Shown here: positions 43,549 through 52,653 of the stretch, piece after piece | Layout: each line of letters begins with the position of its first letter | How positions within the stretch are numbered: the stretch's first letter is position 1 | NCBI GenBank assembly: GCA_052437175.1 | Contig: JBQVOK010000008.1 | Coordinates: 124,001 to 188,000 of the forward strand | From: JACVCJ01 sp052437175 | GTDB taxonomy: Bacteria; Bacteroidota; Bacteroidia; CAIKAF01 | Direction: 5' to 3' | DNA: 64,000 nucleotides | Translations under genes and position numbers: made by a program | Notes under the pieces: generated by a model | Seen by the model: only the letters and a program-made list of their open reading frames with translations | Database searches by the model: none | What the model was told of the DNA's origin: nothing

Positions 43549-44547
43549 TTACGGCTTTTTAAACCCGAGGTTCGCGGTAAAGGGCCCTAGTACCAGGGTA
43601 TCCATCGCTGCGGATGACATAGCTACACCTTTCTTTTCGAAACGGCCGCGGGCACTGAAAATACCCAGGGCATTCTCCATATTGGTGTACAGCGGTTTCT
43701 CCTGTATAAGGCCGGTAGAAGGCTTGTTGATGCTGATGTACTGGTCGAGCTCTTCGGTACCCACGTAAAAGCGGAAGTCGAGCAGGCCGATCTTGCGGCG
43801 TATGCCCGGTGCGGGCTCCAGCTGCTCTTGTACAAAGCGGTAAAAGTTATTCTGCGGAATATTGTATACGATCTCGGCCGAGCCGCTGCGCTGTATGGGC
43901 GCAAAGCTCCAGATGATCGAATCCTTGCTGGTAGCGCCGCTTACGATATCTTCGTTCACCCAGTGAAATACGATCTGCATCTGGTAGATATACCCGTTGC
44001 TGGCGGGGCTCCATTTAATATCGTATCCCTTGCGCGAAGGGGAATTCCATACTACGGTACCCGTTCCCGGCTGTTTTACTTTAAGACCCGCAACCAGTGA
44101 GGTGGTTCCGGATATCTCTTTACCCGTTTTCAGGTTGGTGATGCGCAGTTTGTAGGTCTTGGACGAGTCCAGGGCTACATTGGTGCGGTACATCAGCTGG
44201 TTGCCGCCGGCAAAGGTACCGGTATCCTTACTGATCGTAGTGGGAAAGCAGGGGATCGTCTGGATCACCTGGTTATTGGTGGGGTTCAGCTTTTCGATCC
44301 GTACGTCCAGATCTTCAGGCTTATAGTAAATGGAATCAGGAACTTTGGTATAATCGAGTACATTGTCGTTTACGAGGAACGCTTTCTGTATACGTATATA
44401 CTGAACCGTATCGTACTGGTTTAAAAGCCCGTACACGATCGTAGTTTCTTTATAGTTACCCGCAATGTCCACATCGGTACTGCAGGAAGATAACCCCCCG
44501 GCAACGAGCGAAATAAGGCCTGCTGCCAACAATATCTTTCTTGTCAT
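43549..44547 (-). CDS. DUF4249-like lipoprotein
   Basis: 332 residues from the ATG at 44547. Lipoprotein signal LVAGGLSSCSTD (Cys near 19). The body is beta-rich: YKETTIVYGLLNQYDTVQYI, TYKLRITNLKTGKEISGTT, and the closing YTNMENALGIFSARG block typical of DUF4249-type outer-membrane lipoproteins found near TonB-dependent receptors. No receptor gene is adjacent here. Function unknown. Confidence 0.8.
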   Translation of the reverse strand: MTRKILLAAGLISLVAGGLSSCSTDVDIAGNYKETTIVYGLLNQYDTVQYIRIQKAFLVNDNVLDYTKVPDSIYYKPEDLDVRIEKLNPTNNQVIQTIPCFPTTISKDTGTFAGGNQLMYRTNVALDSSKTYKLRITNLKTGKEISGTTSLVAGLKVKQPGTGTVVWNSPSRKGYDIKWSPASNGYIYQMQIVFHWVNEDIVSGATSKDSIIWSFAPIQRSGSAEIVYNIPQNNFYRFVQEQLEPAPGIRRKIGLLDFRFYVGTEELDQYISINKPSTGLIQEKPLYTNMENALGIFSARGRFEKKGVAMSSAAMDTLVLGPFTANLGFKKP

Positions 44548-44551
44548 AGCA

Positions 44552-44559
44552 CAAATATA
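44552..44559 (-). promoter_or_regulatory. -7 box 4 nt before the DUF4249-like ATG
   Basis: TATATTTG on the minus strand, then TGCT and ATG; predicted leaderless or near-leaderless. Confidence 0.55.
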
Positions 44560-44594
44560 GCAGCTATTTTTACAAAACACCATGAACATATTCA

Positions 44595-44602
44595 TACATT
44601 TG
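44595..44602 (+). promoter_or_regulatory. -7 box of panB
   Basis: TACATTTG, exact TAnnTTTG, 29 nt before the panB ATG. Confidence 0.6.
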
Positions 44603-44631
44603 TCGGACAAACAGGTAAAAAACTTTAAATT

Positions 44632-45450
44632 ATGTCAGCAGTATCGGGCGACAGTAAACGTATAACCACCCACAAGTTACAGGAGATGAAAAGGGCCGGC
44701 GAGAAGATCGCCATGCTCACGGCATACGATTTCAGCATGGCCCGTATACTGGACCGTGCCGGCATCGACGTGCTCCTGGTGGGCGATTCGGCATCGAACG
44801 TAATGGCCGGTCATGAAACTACCCTGCCCATTACCCTGGACCAGATGATCTACCACGCATCCAGCGTGATACGCGGAGTACAGAAGGCGCTTGTAGTGGT
44901 TGACCTGCCTTTTGGTACCTACCAGGGCAATTCCAAGGAGGCGCTCAACTCGGCCATACGCATTATGAAAGAAACCGGTGCGCACGGCGTAAAAATGGAA
45001 GGCGGGGACGAAGTGCTCGACAGCGTTTCGCGCATTGTACGGGCTGGCATTCCCGTTATGGGACACCTGGGCCTGATGCCGCAAAGCATCTATAAATACG
45101 GCACCTATACCGTACGCGCCAAAGAAGAAAAAGAGGCCGAAAAACTACTGGCTGATGCCCAATTGCTGCAGGAAGCCGGCTGCTTTAGCCTGGTACTCGA
45201 AAAAATACCCGCCAGCCTGGCTACCCGCGTGGCCGAGTCGCTCGAAATACCCGTGATCGGCATCGGTGCCGGCAACGGTGTAGACGGACAGGTGCTGGTT
45301 ACCCACGATATGCTGGGCCTTACCTACGAATTTCACCCGCGTTTCCTGCGCCGCTACCTGAACCTCTTCGAAGAGATCAGTCATGCCGTGGGCGCCTACG
45401 TACAGGACGTAAAAAGCCGCGATTTCCCTAACGAAAAAGAGCAATACTAA
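44632..45450 (+). CDS. panB: 3-methyl-2-oxobutanoate hydroxymethyltransferase
   Basis: 272 residues. Motifs: MLTAYDFSMARILDRAGIDVLLVGDS (metal-binding Asp), VVDLPFGTY, GAHGVKMEGG, PVMGHLGLMPQS, and IPVIGIGAGNGVDGQVLVTHDMLGL. It makes ketopantoate, the first step of pantothenate synthesis. The pseudouridine synthase gene follows after 3 nt. Confidence 0.97.
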   Translation: MSAVSGDSKRITTHKLQEMKRAGEKIAMLTAYDFSMARILDRAGIDVLLVGDSASNVMAGHETTLPITLDQMIYHASSVIRGVQKALVVVDLPFGTYQGNSKEALNSAIRIMKETGAHGVKMEGGDEVLDSVSRIVRAGIPVMGHLGLMPQSIYKYGTYTVRAKEEKEAEKLLADAQLLQEAGCFSLVLEKIPASLATRVAESLEIPVIGIGAGNGVDGQVLVTHDMLGLTYEFHPRFLRRYLNLFEEISHAVGAYVQDVKSRDFPNEKEQY

Positions 45451-45453
45451 AAT

Positions 45454-46131
45454 ATGGCCGTTCAGCAGGGCGATATTTTATTTGAAGACAATCACCTGAT
45501 CGCCGTTTATAAAAAAACGGGCGATATCGTGCAGGGCGACAAGACCGGCGATATTCCCCTGAGCGAGCATGTAAAACAGTTCCTGAAAGATAAATACGCT
45601 AAGCCCGGCAATGTTTTCTGCGGGGTTATTCACCGTATAGACCGTCCCGTGACCGGCATTGTGCTTTTTGCCAGGACCTCCAAGGCCCTGGAACGCATGA
45701 ACGCCCAGTTCCAGAAAAAAGACGTACGCAAGACCTACCTGGCCGTTGTGCGCAATGCCCCGCCGGCCGATGAAGGCCATATAAAAGCCTGGCTGCGCAA
45801 GAACGAAAAACAGAACAAAAGCTTTGCCTCCGAAAAGGAAGTGCCCGGCAGCCTGTACTCTGAACTGAAATACAAAGTGCTGGCCCGCAGCGAGCGCTTT
45901 TTCCTGCTGGAGATAGACCCGCTCACCGGCCGGCATCACCAGATCCGCTGCCTGCTGGCCTGGATCGGCTGTCCCATTACCGGCGACGTAAAGTATGGCG
46001 ACCGCCGCGCCAATGCCGATAAATCGATATGCCTGCATGCCTCTGAACTACGCTTTACCCATCCCGTAAGCAATGAGCCCGTGCACATAAAAGCTGCACT
46101 CCCACCGCTCAATTTCTGGCACGTATTCTGA
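45454..46131 (+). CDS. RluA-family RNA pseudouridine synthase
   Basis: 225 residues. ILFEDNHLIAVYKKTGDIVQ, then the catalytic HRIDRPVTGIVLFARTSKAL (Asp in RIDRP), RKTYLAVV, and LTGRHHQIRCLLAWIGCPITGD. There is no S4 domain, as in the short RluA/TruC type. The natural target (rRNA or tRNA) cannot be told. It is probably co-transcribed with panB. Confidence 0.93.
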   Translation: MAVQQGDILFEDNHLIAVYKKTGDIVQGDKTGDIPLSEHVKQFLKDKYAKPGNVFCGVIHRIDRPVTGIVLFARTSKALERMNAQFQKKDVRKTYLAVVRNAPPADEGHIKAWLRKNEKQNKSFASEKEVPGSLYSELKYKVLARSERFFLLEIDPLTGRHHQIRCLLAWIGCPITGDVKYGDRRANADKSICLHASELRFTHPVSNEPVHIKAALPPLNFWHVF

Positions 46132-46146
46132 GCGCCGCAGGGCAAT

Positions 46147-46174
46147 AAAAAAAGGAGACCGTTGCCGATCTCCC
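46147..46174 (-). terminator. terminator of the TonB gene pair
   Basis: GGAGA (46154-46158) / TCTCC (46169-46173); seven T on the minus strand. Confidence 0.75.
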
Positions 46175-46199
46175 TTCTCTGAATTTTTTTGCGGGTTCC

Positions 46200-46955
46200 T
46201 TACTGCAGTTTGAACTGGATAGGAACGATATAAGATACCGAAGTAGGTACGTTACGTTGTTTGGCGGGCTGCATTTTAGGCAGTTTTTTCACTACGTTGA
46301 TGGACTCTTCCTCGAGGCCGTAACCGATCTTACGGTCGGGCAGGGCCAGCTGCACATCGCGTACGATACCGTCTTTACCGATGGTAAATTTAACGTGTAC
46401 CACACCTTCTTTACCCATTTCACGGGCACGTGAAGGATAGGATACGTTCTTGGCCAGGAAATTACCCAGCTGACGGTCGAAACATTCCAGCAGGTTATCG
46501 TTTCCTTTTACACCTTCGCAACCGGGGAAAACCGGCAGGTCTTCCACCACCATGAAGTCTACCACCTCGTCCAGTACGGGACCTGTACCGCCTTCCACAC
46601 CACCGATAACACCATCGCTGCGGTTATCGCTGTCGTCGTCGGCACTGAAATCCAGTTCCGTTTCATCGATCTCCACGTCGTCGTCAACCAGCTGCAGTAC
46701 CTCGGGTACAGACGGCGGAGGCGGAGGCGGAGGCGGAGCCTGCTGCGGGGGAGGCGGGGTCGTTAGCATTACCGGGGCAATTTCTTCCACCTCAGCAACT
46801 ACCGTTTGTTTCTTTATTTCGCGTTGAACGATCTCTGTAAAAGTTCTCCACTCGAATGCGGTGAGAAGCAGGGTAAGCCCGAATATGAAACCGATCACAT
46901 AGAACAGCCCACGTTGCTTATCCAGGTTTGCTTCTTTTTTCTGATGTACACTCAT
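46200..46955 (-). CDS. TonB energy transducer with FPGC motif
   Basis: 251 residues. Cytoplasmic start, membrane helix (GLFYVIGFIFGLTLLLTAFEW, about 16-36), Pro-rich stretch (TPPPPQQAPPPPPPPP), an acidic region, then LPVFPGCEG, LLECFD and a complete TonB C-terminal domain (NVSYPSRAREMGKEGVVHVKF ... VSYIVPIQFKLQ). Unlike the short secreted paralogs at the left end of the window it has the anchor and linker of a working transducer. Confidence 0.93.
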   Translation of the reverse strand: MSVHQKKEANLDKQRGLFYVIGFIFGLTLLLTAFEWRTFTEIVQREIKKQTVVAEVEEIAPVMLTTPPPPQQAPPPPPPPPSVPEVLQLVDDDVEIDETELDFSADDDSDNRSDGVIGGVEGGTGPVLDEVVDFMVVEDLPVFPGCEGVKGNDNLLECFDRQLGNFLAKNVSYPSRAREMGKEGVVHVKFTIGKDGIVRDVQLALPDRKIGYGLEEESINVVKKLPKMQPAKQRNVPTSVSYIVPIQFKLQ

Positions 46956-47012
46956 GACAAATGTTTTAAAATTTGCGGTCGTAAATATATGTTTTTTTTA
47001 ATCCAAAAAATC

Positions 47013-47750
47013 CTACCGTTGAAAATTTACGGTCGTCCTGAATTTCTGGTTCACGATATGCTCTCCCTGCCTGGCGGGGGTCCAGGGTTTCATGTTGCGC
47101 AGGGCGTTCACTACCTGGCTGTCGAGCTCGCTGTGCACGCCGCTCAGCACTTCCACGTCCTTTACGCTGCCGTCGGCACCGATCACGAAAGATACATCCA
47201 CGATGCCACCTACACCACGTTCAGAGAGATAATAGGGGAATGTAACGCGTGAGGCTATGTATTCGGCCAGTTTCTGCTGCGTACAGGCAAAACGTTCTTC
47301 GGGGTCTTTTACACCGCCGCAGTCGGCAAATGTTGCGGTGAACTGGGGTCTTTCATAATACTCTGCCGGGGAAAGGTCTTCGGGGGGCAGGTCTTCGTCT
47401 ATCCCGTCGATATCGATATCGCCGTAGTTATACCCGTTCTTCGGGTCTGTATCCGGTTCGGGGTCTGCCTCGGGCAGGCTTTCCTGTGTGATCCGGATAA
47501 TATCCGGGGGCAGTACGGGCGCTTTTACCTGTTTTATCCGAACTTTAGGCTCGGGCGAAAGGGGTATGGGCACCTGAACGGGGATCTCCTCAGCGGGGCG
47601 CGCAGGAAGGATGACTTCTTCAGAGATCCGGCGCTCCACCCTGTACTCAAAGCTCAGCAGGGTAAGGCCGCAGGCAAAGAGCATCCCTACTACCAGCAGC
47701 AGGGGCCTTTTGCGATCTCTTTCCGTTGTTTTTTCACGATAGTTCGTCAT
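47013..47750 (-). CDS. TonB-like protein, divergent Cys motif
   Basis: 245 residues. Membrane helix (PLLLVVGMLFACGLTLLSFEY), a linker with Pro and acidic residues, then a divergent motif FADCGGVKDPEERFACTQ in place of FPGC...CF, and a TonB C-terminal domain (RVTFPYYLSERGVGGIVDVSF). It is upstream of the canonical TonB gene and 1 nt from the VanZ gene. Confidence 0.9.
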   Translation of the reverse strand: MTNYREKTTERDRKRPLLLVVGMLFACGLTLLSFEYRVERRISEEVILPARPAEEIPVQVPIPLSPEPKVRIKQVKAPVLPPDIIRITQESLPEADPEPDTDPKNGYNYGDIDIDGIDEDLPPEDLSPAEYYERPQFTATFADCGGVKDPEERFACTQQKLAEYIASRVTFPYYLSERGVGGIVDVSFVIGADGSVKDVEVLSGVHSELDSQVVNALRNMKPWTPARQGEHIVNQKFRTTVNFQR

Positions 47751-47751
47751 A

Positions 47752-48129
47752 TTACGTGTGTTTAAATTTGCCGTGGATCAGTCCGAACACCAGCAGTCCG
47801 CATCCCGTCCCCAGGATATCGGCCAGCAGGTCCGAAAGGTCAGCACTTCTGTTTTGTACAAACGAGCCCTGCAAAAGTTCAATGAGGGCACCAAAAATTG
47901 TACAGAACAACACACAAGCTTTTACAGATGACAAACGTAAGAACGGAACGGAATATTGTTTCCGGAAAAAAGTAAGCGTCTGGAAGGCCAGTACGCCAAA
48001 CATAAAGGCATGGATCAGCTTGTCCATGCCCGAAAAAGGGGTGTCCGGGATCCCCGAACCGGGGATCAGGCAGACGATAAGTATAAAAATGGCGGTACTT
48101 AGCGGGGTAAGACCGTGTTTTATGAACAT
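47752..48129 (-). CDS. VanZ-like family membrane protein
   Basis: 125 residues with four hydrophobic segments. MDKLIHAFMFGVLAF and later GALIELLQGSFVQNRSADLSDLLADILGTGCG are the VanZ-family marks. Function is not established. Lies in a close series gcvH-vanZ-tonB-tonB. Confidence 0.88.
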   Translation of the reverse strand: MFIKHGLTPLSTAIFILIVCLIPGSGIPDTPFSGMDKLIHAFMFGVLAFQTLTFFRKQYSVPFLRLSSVKACVLFCTIFGALIELLQGSFVQNRSADLSDLLADILGTGCGLLVFGLIHGKFKHT

Positions 48130-48135
48130 AACGGT

Positions 48136-48516
48136 TTAGGCCCCGATAAGTGCTCCGTATGCGGCAGCGTCGAGCAGAGCGGCGGCCTGTGCAGGGTCTG
48201 TCATACGGATCTTGATCATCCAGCCTTCGTTATAGGGGTCCTGGTTCACCAGCTCGGGGTTGTCGGCCAGGGCCGGGTTCACTTCCAGTATTTCGCCGGC
48301 AACGGGCATATACAATGAAGATACGGTCTTAACGGCTTCTACCGTTCCGAAAACCGCGTTGGCCTCCAGGGTCTCACCGGCGGTCTCGATCTCAACAAAG
48401 ACAATATCTCCCAGTTCGCCCTGGGCAAATTCAGTAATACCGATATAGGCGTTCTCGCCGTCTACACGTAACCATTCATGGTCTTTGGAATAACGAAGAT
48501 CTTGAGGAATGCTCAT
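48136..48516 (-). CDS. gcvH: glycine cleavage system H protein
   Basis: 126 residues. Lipoyl domain: YSKDHEWLRV, GITEFAQGELGDIVFVE, and the lipoylation Lys in VEAVKTVSSLYMPVAGEI, then NPYNEGWMIKI (here DPYNEGWMIKI). It shuttles the aminomethyl group between the glycine-cleavage enzymes. Confidence 0.96.
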   Translation of the reverse strand: MSIPQDLRYSKDHEWLRVDGENAYIGITEFAQGELGDIVFVEIETAGETLEANAVFGTVEAVKTVSSLYMPVAGEILEVNPALADNPELVNQDPYNEGWMIKIRMTDPAQAAALLDAAAYGALIGA

Positions 48517-48600
48517 GTTTTGTAATTTTATTCGGAGTAAAAGTAATAGTTTCTGTGTTTATCTTTCCGGGGGCTGCTATTTTTTTTCTCTATAGCGCTA

Positions 48601-49122
48601 TCAGGCATCAGTGGCTGTGAACAGGGCCTTGAGCTCGGTGGCCTCGCCCGGTTTCATTTTCCCGGCCAGGATCAGGCTCAGCTGCCGGCGGCGCAGGGCA
48701 CCGTCAAACCGCTTCTGTTCTTCTTCGGTCTCGGGGATCAGTTCGGGCACATGAATGGGGTTCCCCAGCTGGTCTACAGCTACAAATGTATAGATGGCTT
48801 CGTTGCACTTGGTCTTTTTACCACTGATATGGTCTTCCATGTACACATCGATATACACTTCCATGCTGCTGCTGAAAGCGCGCGACACTTTGGCCTCGAG
48901 CGTAACCACATCGCCCAGTTTGATGGGGTGGTTAAAGGATACGTTGTTCACCGAAGCCGTTACCACTACGCGGCGGCAGTGACGCTGGGCCGAAATGGCG
49001 GCTACAATATCCATCCACAGCATCAGGCGCCCCCCGAACAGGTTCCCTATCACATTGGTATCGTTGGGTAGTACGATCTCCGTTTGCACGGTGAGCGATT
49101 CTGCGGCGCGTCTTGCCTTCAT
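48601..49122 (-). CDS. acyl-CoA thioesterase, YciA/BFIT type
   Basis: 173 residues. NVIGNLFGGRLMLWMDIVAAISAQRH carries the Asn/Asp catalytic region of acyl-CoA hydrolases; NVSFNHPIKLGDVVTLEAKV and the AIYTFVAVDQLGNPIHVP strand complete a hotdog. Cytosolic thioester hydrolysis. Confidence 0.92.
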   Translation of the reverse strand: MKARRAAESLTVQTEIVLPNDTNVIGNLFGGRLMLWMDIVAAISAQRHCRRVVVTASVNNVSFNHPIKLGDVVTLEAKVSRAFSSSMEVYIDVYMEDHISGKKTKCNEAIYTFVAVDQLGNPIHVPELIPETEEEQKRFDGALRRRQLSLILAGKMKPGEATELKALFTATDA

Positions 49123-49215
49123 ACTGCTTACTTTTTCTAACTTTGCGGCAAAGATACCCGTTTAGCCCGCGTAAAGCGCTTAATTCACACTTTTTCAAAT
49201 TTTTTTGTTGAAAAG

Positions 49216-49246
49216 TTTGGGGGTTAAAACAAAACATGTAACTTTG
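49216..49246 (+). promoter_or_regulatory. promoter of rpmH
   Basis: TTTG (49216-49219), 19-nt spacer, TAACTTTG (49239-49246): full Bacteroidota consensus. Confidence 0.75.
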
Positions 49247-49291
49247 CGCTCCCAATTTAAGAATATCGTAATCGTTTAAAATAACAGCGTT

Positions 49292-49453
49292 ATGTCAAAG
49301 AGAACATTTCAGCCATCCAGAAGAAAAAGAGTAAACAAGCATGGCTTCCGTACGCGTATGGAAACTGCCAATGGCAGACGTGTACTTGCCGCCCGCAGAA
49401 GAAGAGGCCGCAAAAAACTGACCGTTTCCGACGAGAAGAGATTCAAATGGTAA
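49292..49453 (+). CDS. rpmH: 50S ribosomal protein L34
   Basis: 53 residues: MSKRTFQPSRRKRVNKHGFR, TRMETANGRRVLAARRRRGR, KKLTVSDEKRFKW. The conserved RTFQPS, HGFRTRM and GR.VLAARR.RGRK blocks are all present. Too short for usual ORF cut-offs. A strong promoter precedes and a terminator follows. Confidence 0.98.
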   Translation: MSKRTFQPSRRKRVNKHGFRTRMETANGRRVLAARRRRGRKKLTVSDEKRFKW

Positions 49454-49481
49454 TCTGATTACCCTTTAATATAAAGCATTA

Positions 49482-49513
49482 GGCCGTTTTTCCCTCAGAA
49501 AAGCGGCTTTTTT
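49482..49513 (+). terminator. terminator of rpmH
   Basis: GGCCGTTTTT pairs with AAAAGCGGC across a CCCTCAG loop, with one bulge, then six T. Confidence 0.7.
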
Positions 49514-49593
49514 GTTTTTCTGCGTTTGATTTTCCTCCCGGGATAATAATTTTGCAATATTGTAGTTAATTTACACACGGAATTTACAACGCT

Positions 49594-52182
49594 TTGAATT
49601 TACGCAAATACATACTGCTCTTTCTTCCGCTGTTAGCGCTGCTGGCCTCCTGCTCCACCCGGCAGGACAAATGGCTGAACCGTAACTGGCACGCCATGAA
49701 CACGCGCTATAACGGCTATTATAACGGCCGCCTGGCCATACAGGAAGCTTTTTTTGAACTGGGCAAAGTACATAAAGACGATTATAACCGCCCCATACAG
49801 GTTTACAAATACGGCAACAAGGACCTGGCCCAGGGGGTGAACCCCCAAACCGACCGCGCCCTGCAGAAAGGCGCCAAAATGATCAAAAAGCACAGTATGC
49901 TCATCAACGGTTCACAGAAGAACCGCTGGATCGACGACTGTTACTTCCTCATCGGGCAGGCCAACTTCATCAAACGGGAAACATTCCCGGCCATACAGCA
50001 GTTCCGCTACGTGATACAGAGCTCCGAGGACAAGAACATGAAAGAGCTCGCCCGCCTGTGGATGATCCTCTGCTACAACGACATGGGCGAGTACAGCCAG
50101 GCCGAGGCCGAGTTTAACCACTTCCTCGATAAAAAGCCGGGCTCCAAGGCCGAAGCTATGTACTACGGCGCCATGGCCGATTTCTTCATCAAATCGGAAG
50201 AATATACCCCGGCCATCATCCCGCTCACCAGGCTGGAAAAGATCACCAAAAAGAAAAAACTCAAAGCCCGCTATAATTTCATCATCGGGCAGATCTGGCA
50301 CCAGCTGGGCAATATGGAAGAAGCCAAAAAGTATTACAGCCTGGCCATTAAGTACAAGCCCGAGTATGAGCTGGAATTCCAGGCAGCCATTGCCATTGCC
50401 GTTTCCTCGCAGGAAGGCCAGGACAACAGCGCCCTGAAAAAGACGCTGAAACGCATGCTGCGCGATGATAAGAACATCGATTACCGCGACCAGATCTACT
50501 ACGCCATGGCCATACTGGCCCAGAAAGAGAACGACGAACGCGGCGCCCTGGACCTGTTTACCCGCTCGGCCAAAGCCAGCACCACCAACCGTACCCAAAA
50601 AGGCATGTCGTACCTGGCCATGGCCGATATCTACTACAAAAAGCCCAATTACCTGCGCGCCCAGGCCTATTTTGACAGCGCATCCATCAACCTCGATAAA
50701 AAACACCCGGCCTTCGAACGGGTTAAACTCCTGGCCGGCAACCTGAAAGATATTGTTCTGTACAGCACCCGCATCAGCGAAGGCGACAGTCTGCTCAGCA
50801 TGATCTCCATGAGCCCCGAAGAGCAGAAAAGCAAGATCGAATCCCTGATACAACGCCTGCAGAAAGAAGACAAAGAGGCCAAAGAAGCCCGCGAACTGGC
50901 GGCACAGCAGGCCCTCAACAGCAATACCAACCCCAATATGGTCGAAAATAACGGTAAGTGGTACTTCTACAACCCGCAGACCGTGGCTTTTGGTAAACAG
51001 GAGTTTAAAAAGACCTGGGGAACGCGTAAGAACGAAGATTTCTGGCGGCGCAAGAACAAGACCAGTATCGGCGGCGATGGCCCCGTGGTGGAGGAAAATG
51101 TGGGCTCTGACCCGAACAACCCCAATGTGCGCGACGATGAGAATCCGCGCTACGACGTAAATACCTACCTGGCGCGTATACCGCAGGGACAGGCGGCCAT
51201 CGACTCCATCGTGGAAAGCATTTACCACGCTTACTTTAACCTGGGCCTCGTGTACAAAGACCGCATCCGGGCCTATCCGCAGGCGGTGGAATCGTTCGAG
51301 GGACTGGTAAAACGCAGTACCAGCAACAAATATGTGCCCGAGGTATATTACCAGCTGTATATCACCCAGCGTTTACAGAACAACAACAGCGAGGCCGAAC
51401 GCAACAAGAACATACTGATGACGCAGTATGCCGACAGCGATTATGCCAAACTGATCAATGACCCGAACTACCTGGCCAATAAAGACAATAAGGACAAGGA
51501 TGCCGAAAAGGCCTATACCACGGCCTTCAGTTACTTTAAAGGAAAGGACTATGCCGCCGTACAGCGCGAATATGCCATTGCCCGCGAGACCTATGCCGGA
51601 ATGGACGTAATGCCTAAGTTTTCCCTGCTGAACGCCCTGGCTACCGGTGCCCTGAGCGGTAAAGAAGCCTATGTGGCCGCCCTTACCGAAACGGCCTCGG
51701 CCTACGCGTCCAAAAACGAGGGTAAGGAAGCGCAACGCATCCTGGACCTGCTGAAGAACAGCGAGATCATGAATGCCGCCGGTAGCGAAAGCAATGGCGG
51801 AATAGCCACCTATAAACCTTCGGACCTGGAAAAGCACTTTTACGTGATCTCCGTTCCACAGGGCCAGGTGGATCTTACGCAGACCAAACAGCAGATCGCG
51901 GCCTTCAATGCCGAATATTACGGCAGCAGCAACCTGCAGGTGCAGGAAGTAGCCTTCGGCTCCGAAAACCGTTTCCTGATCCTGAAAGACTTCCCTTCAG
52001 CCACCGCTGCCATCACATATTACAAAAGCCTGGACGCCAATTCCGACATACTGGAAAAAATTCCGTCGGAACAGGTACCCGTAGCCTTTGCGATCTCCAC
52101 ATCCAACTTTGTCACCCTCATGAAGACACAGCTCCTGCCGGAGTACATGAAGTTCTTCTTTGAAACGTACAAATTCAATTAA
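49594..52182 (+). CDS. porW: PorW/SprE-like TPR lipoprotein of the T9SS
   Basis: 862 residues starting with TTG at 49594, because no ATG precedes the lipoprotein signal (MNLRKYILLFLPLLALLASC). After the lipobox comes STRQDKWLNRNWHAMNTRYN, then YYNGRLA, the PorW/SprE start. Long arrays of TPR-like helices follow (about 80-390, 530-700), with a Lys/Glu-rich linker, and a C-terminal SPOR-like region (HFYVISVPQGQVDLTQTKQQI). PorW/SprE is an outer-membrane lipoprotein needed for T9SS function and gliding in related bacteria. It fits with the three T9SS-tailed proteins of this window. Confidence 0.82.
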   Translation: MNLRKYILLFLPLLALLASCSTRQDKWLNRNWHAMNTRYNGYYNGRLAIQEAFFELGKVHKDDYNRPIQVYKYGNKDLAQGVNPQTDRALQKGAKMIKKHSMLINGSQKNRWIDDCYFLIGQANFIKRETFPAIQQFRYVIQSSEDKNMKELARLWMILCYNDMGEYSQAEAEFNHFLDKKPGSKAEAMYYGAMADFFIKSEEYTPAIIPLTRLEKITKKKKLKARYNFIIGQIWHQLGNMEEAKKYYSLAIKYKPEYELEFQAAIAIAVSSQEGQDNSALKKTLKRMLRDDKNIDYRDQIYYAMAILAQKENDERGALDLFTRSAKASTTNRTQKGMSYLAMADIYYKKPNYLRAQAYFDSASINLDKKHPAFERVKLLAGNLKDIVLYSTRISEGDSLLSMISMSPEEQKSKIESLIQRLQKEDKEAKEARELAAQQALNSNTNPNMVENNGKWYFYNPQTVAFGKQEFKKTWGTRKNEDFWRRKNKTSIGGDGPVVEENVGSDPNNPNVRDDENPRYDVNTYLARIPQGQAAIDSIVESIYHAYFNLGLVYKDRIRAYPQAVESFEGLVKRSTSNKYVPEVYYQLYITQRLQNNNSEAERNKNILMTQYADSDYAKLINDPNYLANKDNKDKDAEKAYTTAFSYFKGKDYAAVQREYAIARETYAGMDVMPKFSLLNALATGALSGKEAYVAALTETASAYASKNEGKEAQRILDLLKNSEIMNAAGSESNGGIATYKPSDLEKHFYVISVPQGQVDLTQTKQQIAAFNAEYYGSSNLQVQEVAFGSENRFLILKDFPSATAAITYYKSLDANSDILEKIPSEQVPVAFAISTSNFVTLMKTQLLPEYMKFFFETYKFN

Positions 52183-52224
52183 AAAACAAATGAAATACGT
52201 TGCCGGAAGGCAGCATGAGAAACT

Positions 52225-52653
52225 ATGTTGGGCAAGAAAAACAAAAACGAAACTTCAGGATTTGCAGCCGATACCGGTGCTACCAGTACGATCATTCCCA
52301 AGACCAGGATCACGGGTACATTCCAGAGCGAAGGCAATATCCGCCTCGACGGTGAGCTGGAAGGCAAGATCCTGTGCAAGGGCAAGGTAGTGATCGGGCC
52401 GGGAGGCATTGTAAAAGGAGATGTAGAATGCAACGACGCCGATATTTCGGGCATCGTAAACGGAAACATTATTGCCACAGGCACCGTACATATCAATAAC
52501 GGAGCGCAGGTACACGGCGATATCAAAGCCGAGAACCTGCAGATGGACATCGGCGCCAAGTTCTCGGGCCGTTCCATGATGCAGATCGCTGCCGTTGCAC
52601 AAGTACCGAACCATGCCGAAAGACCCAAAACCGAAAATACCGAAAAAGTCTGA
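52225..52653 (+). CDS. bactofilin / polymer-forming cytoskeletal protein
   Basis: 142 residues. Beta-helix repeats with regular hydrophobic spacing: IRLDGELEGKILCKGKVVIG, GGIVKGDVECNDADISGIV, NGNIIATGTVHINNGAQVHG. It forms filaments at the membrane or cell interior. The end overlaps the atpZ-like gene by 41 nt. Confidence 0.93.
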   Translation: MLGKKNKNETSGFAADTGATSTIIPKTRITGTFQSEGNIRLDGELEGKILCKGKVVIGPGGIVKGDVECNDADISGIVNGNIIATGTVHINNGAQVHGDIKAENLQMDIGAKFSGRSMMQIAAVAQVPNHAERPKTENTEKV

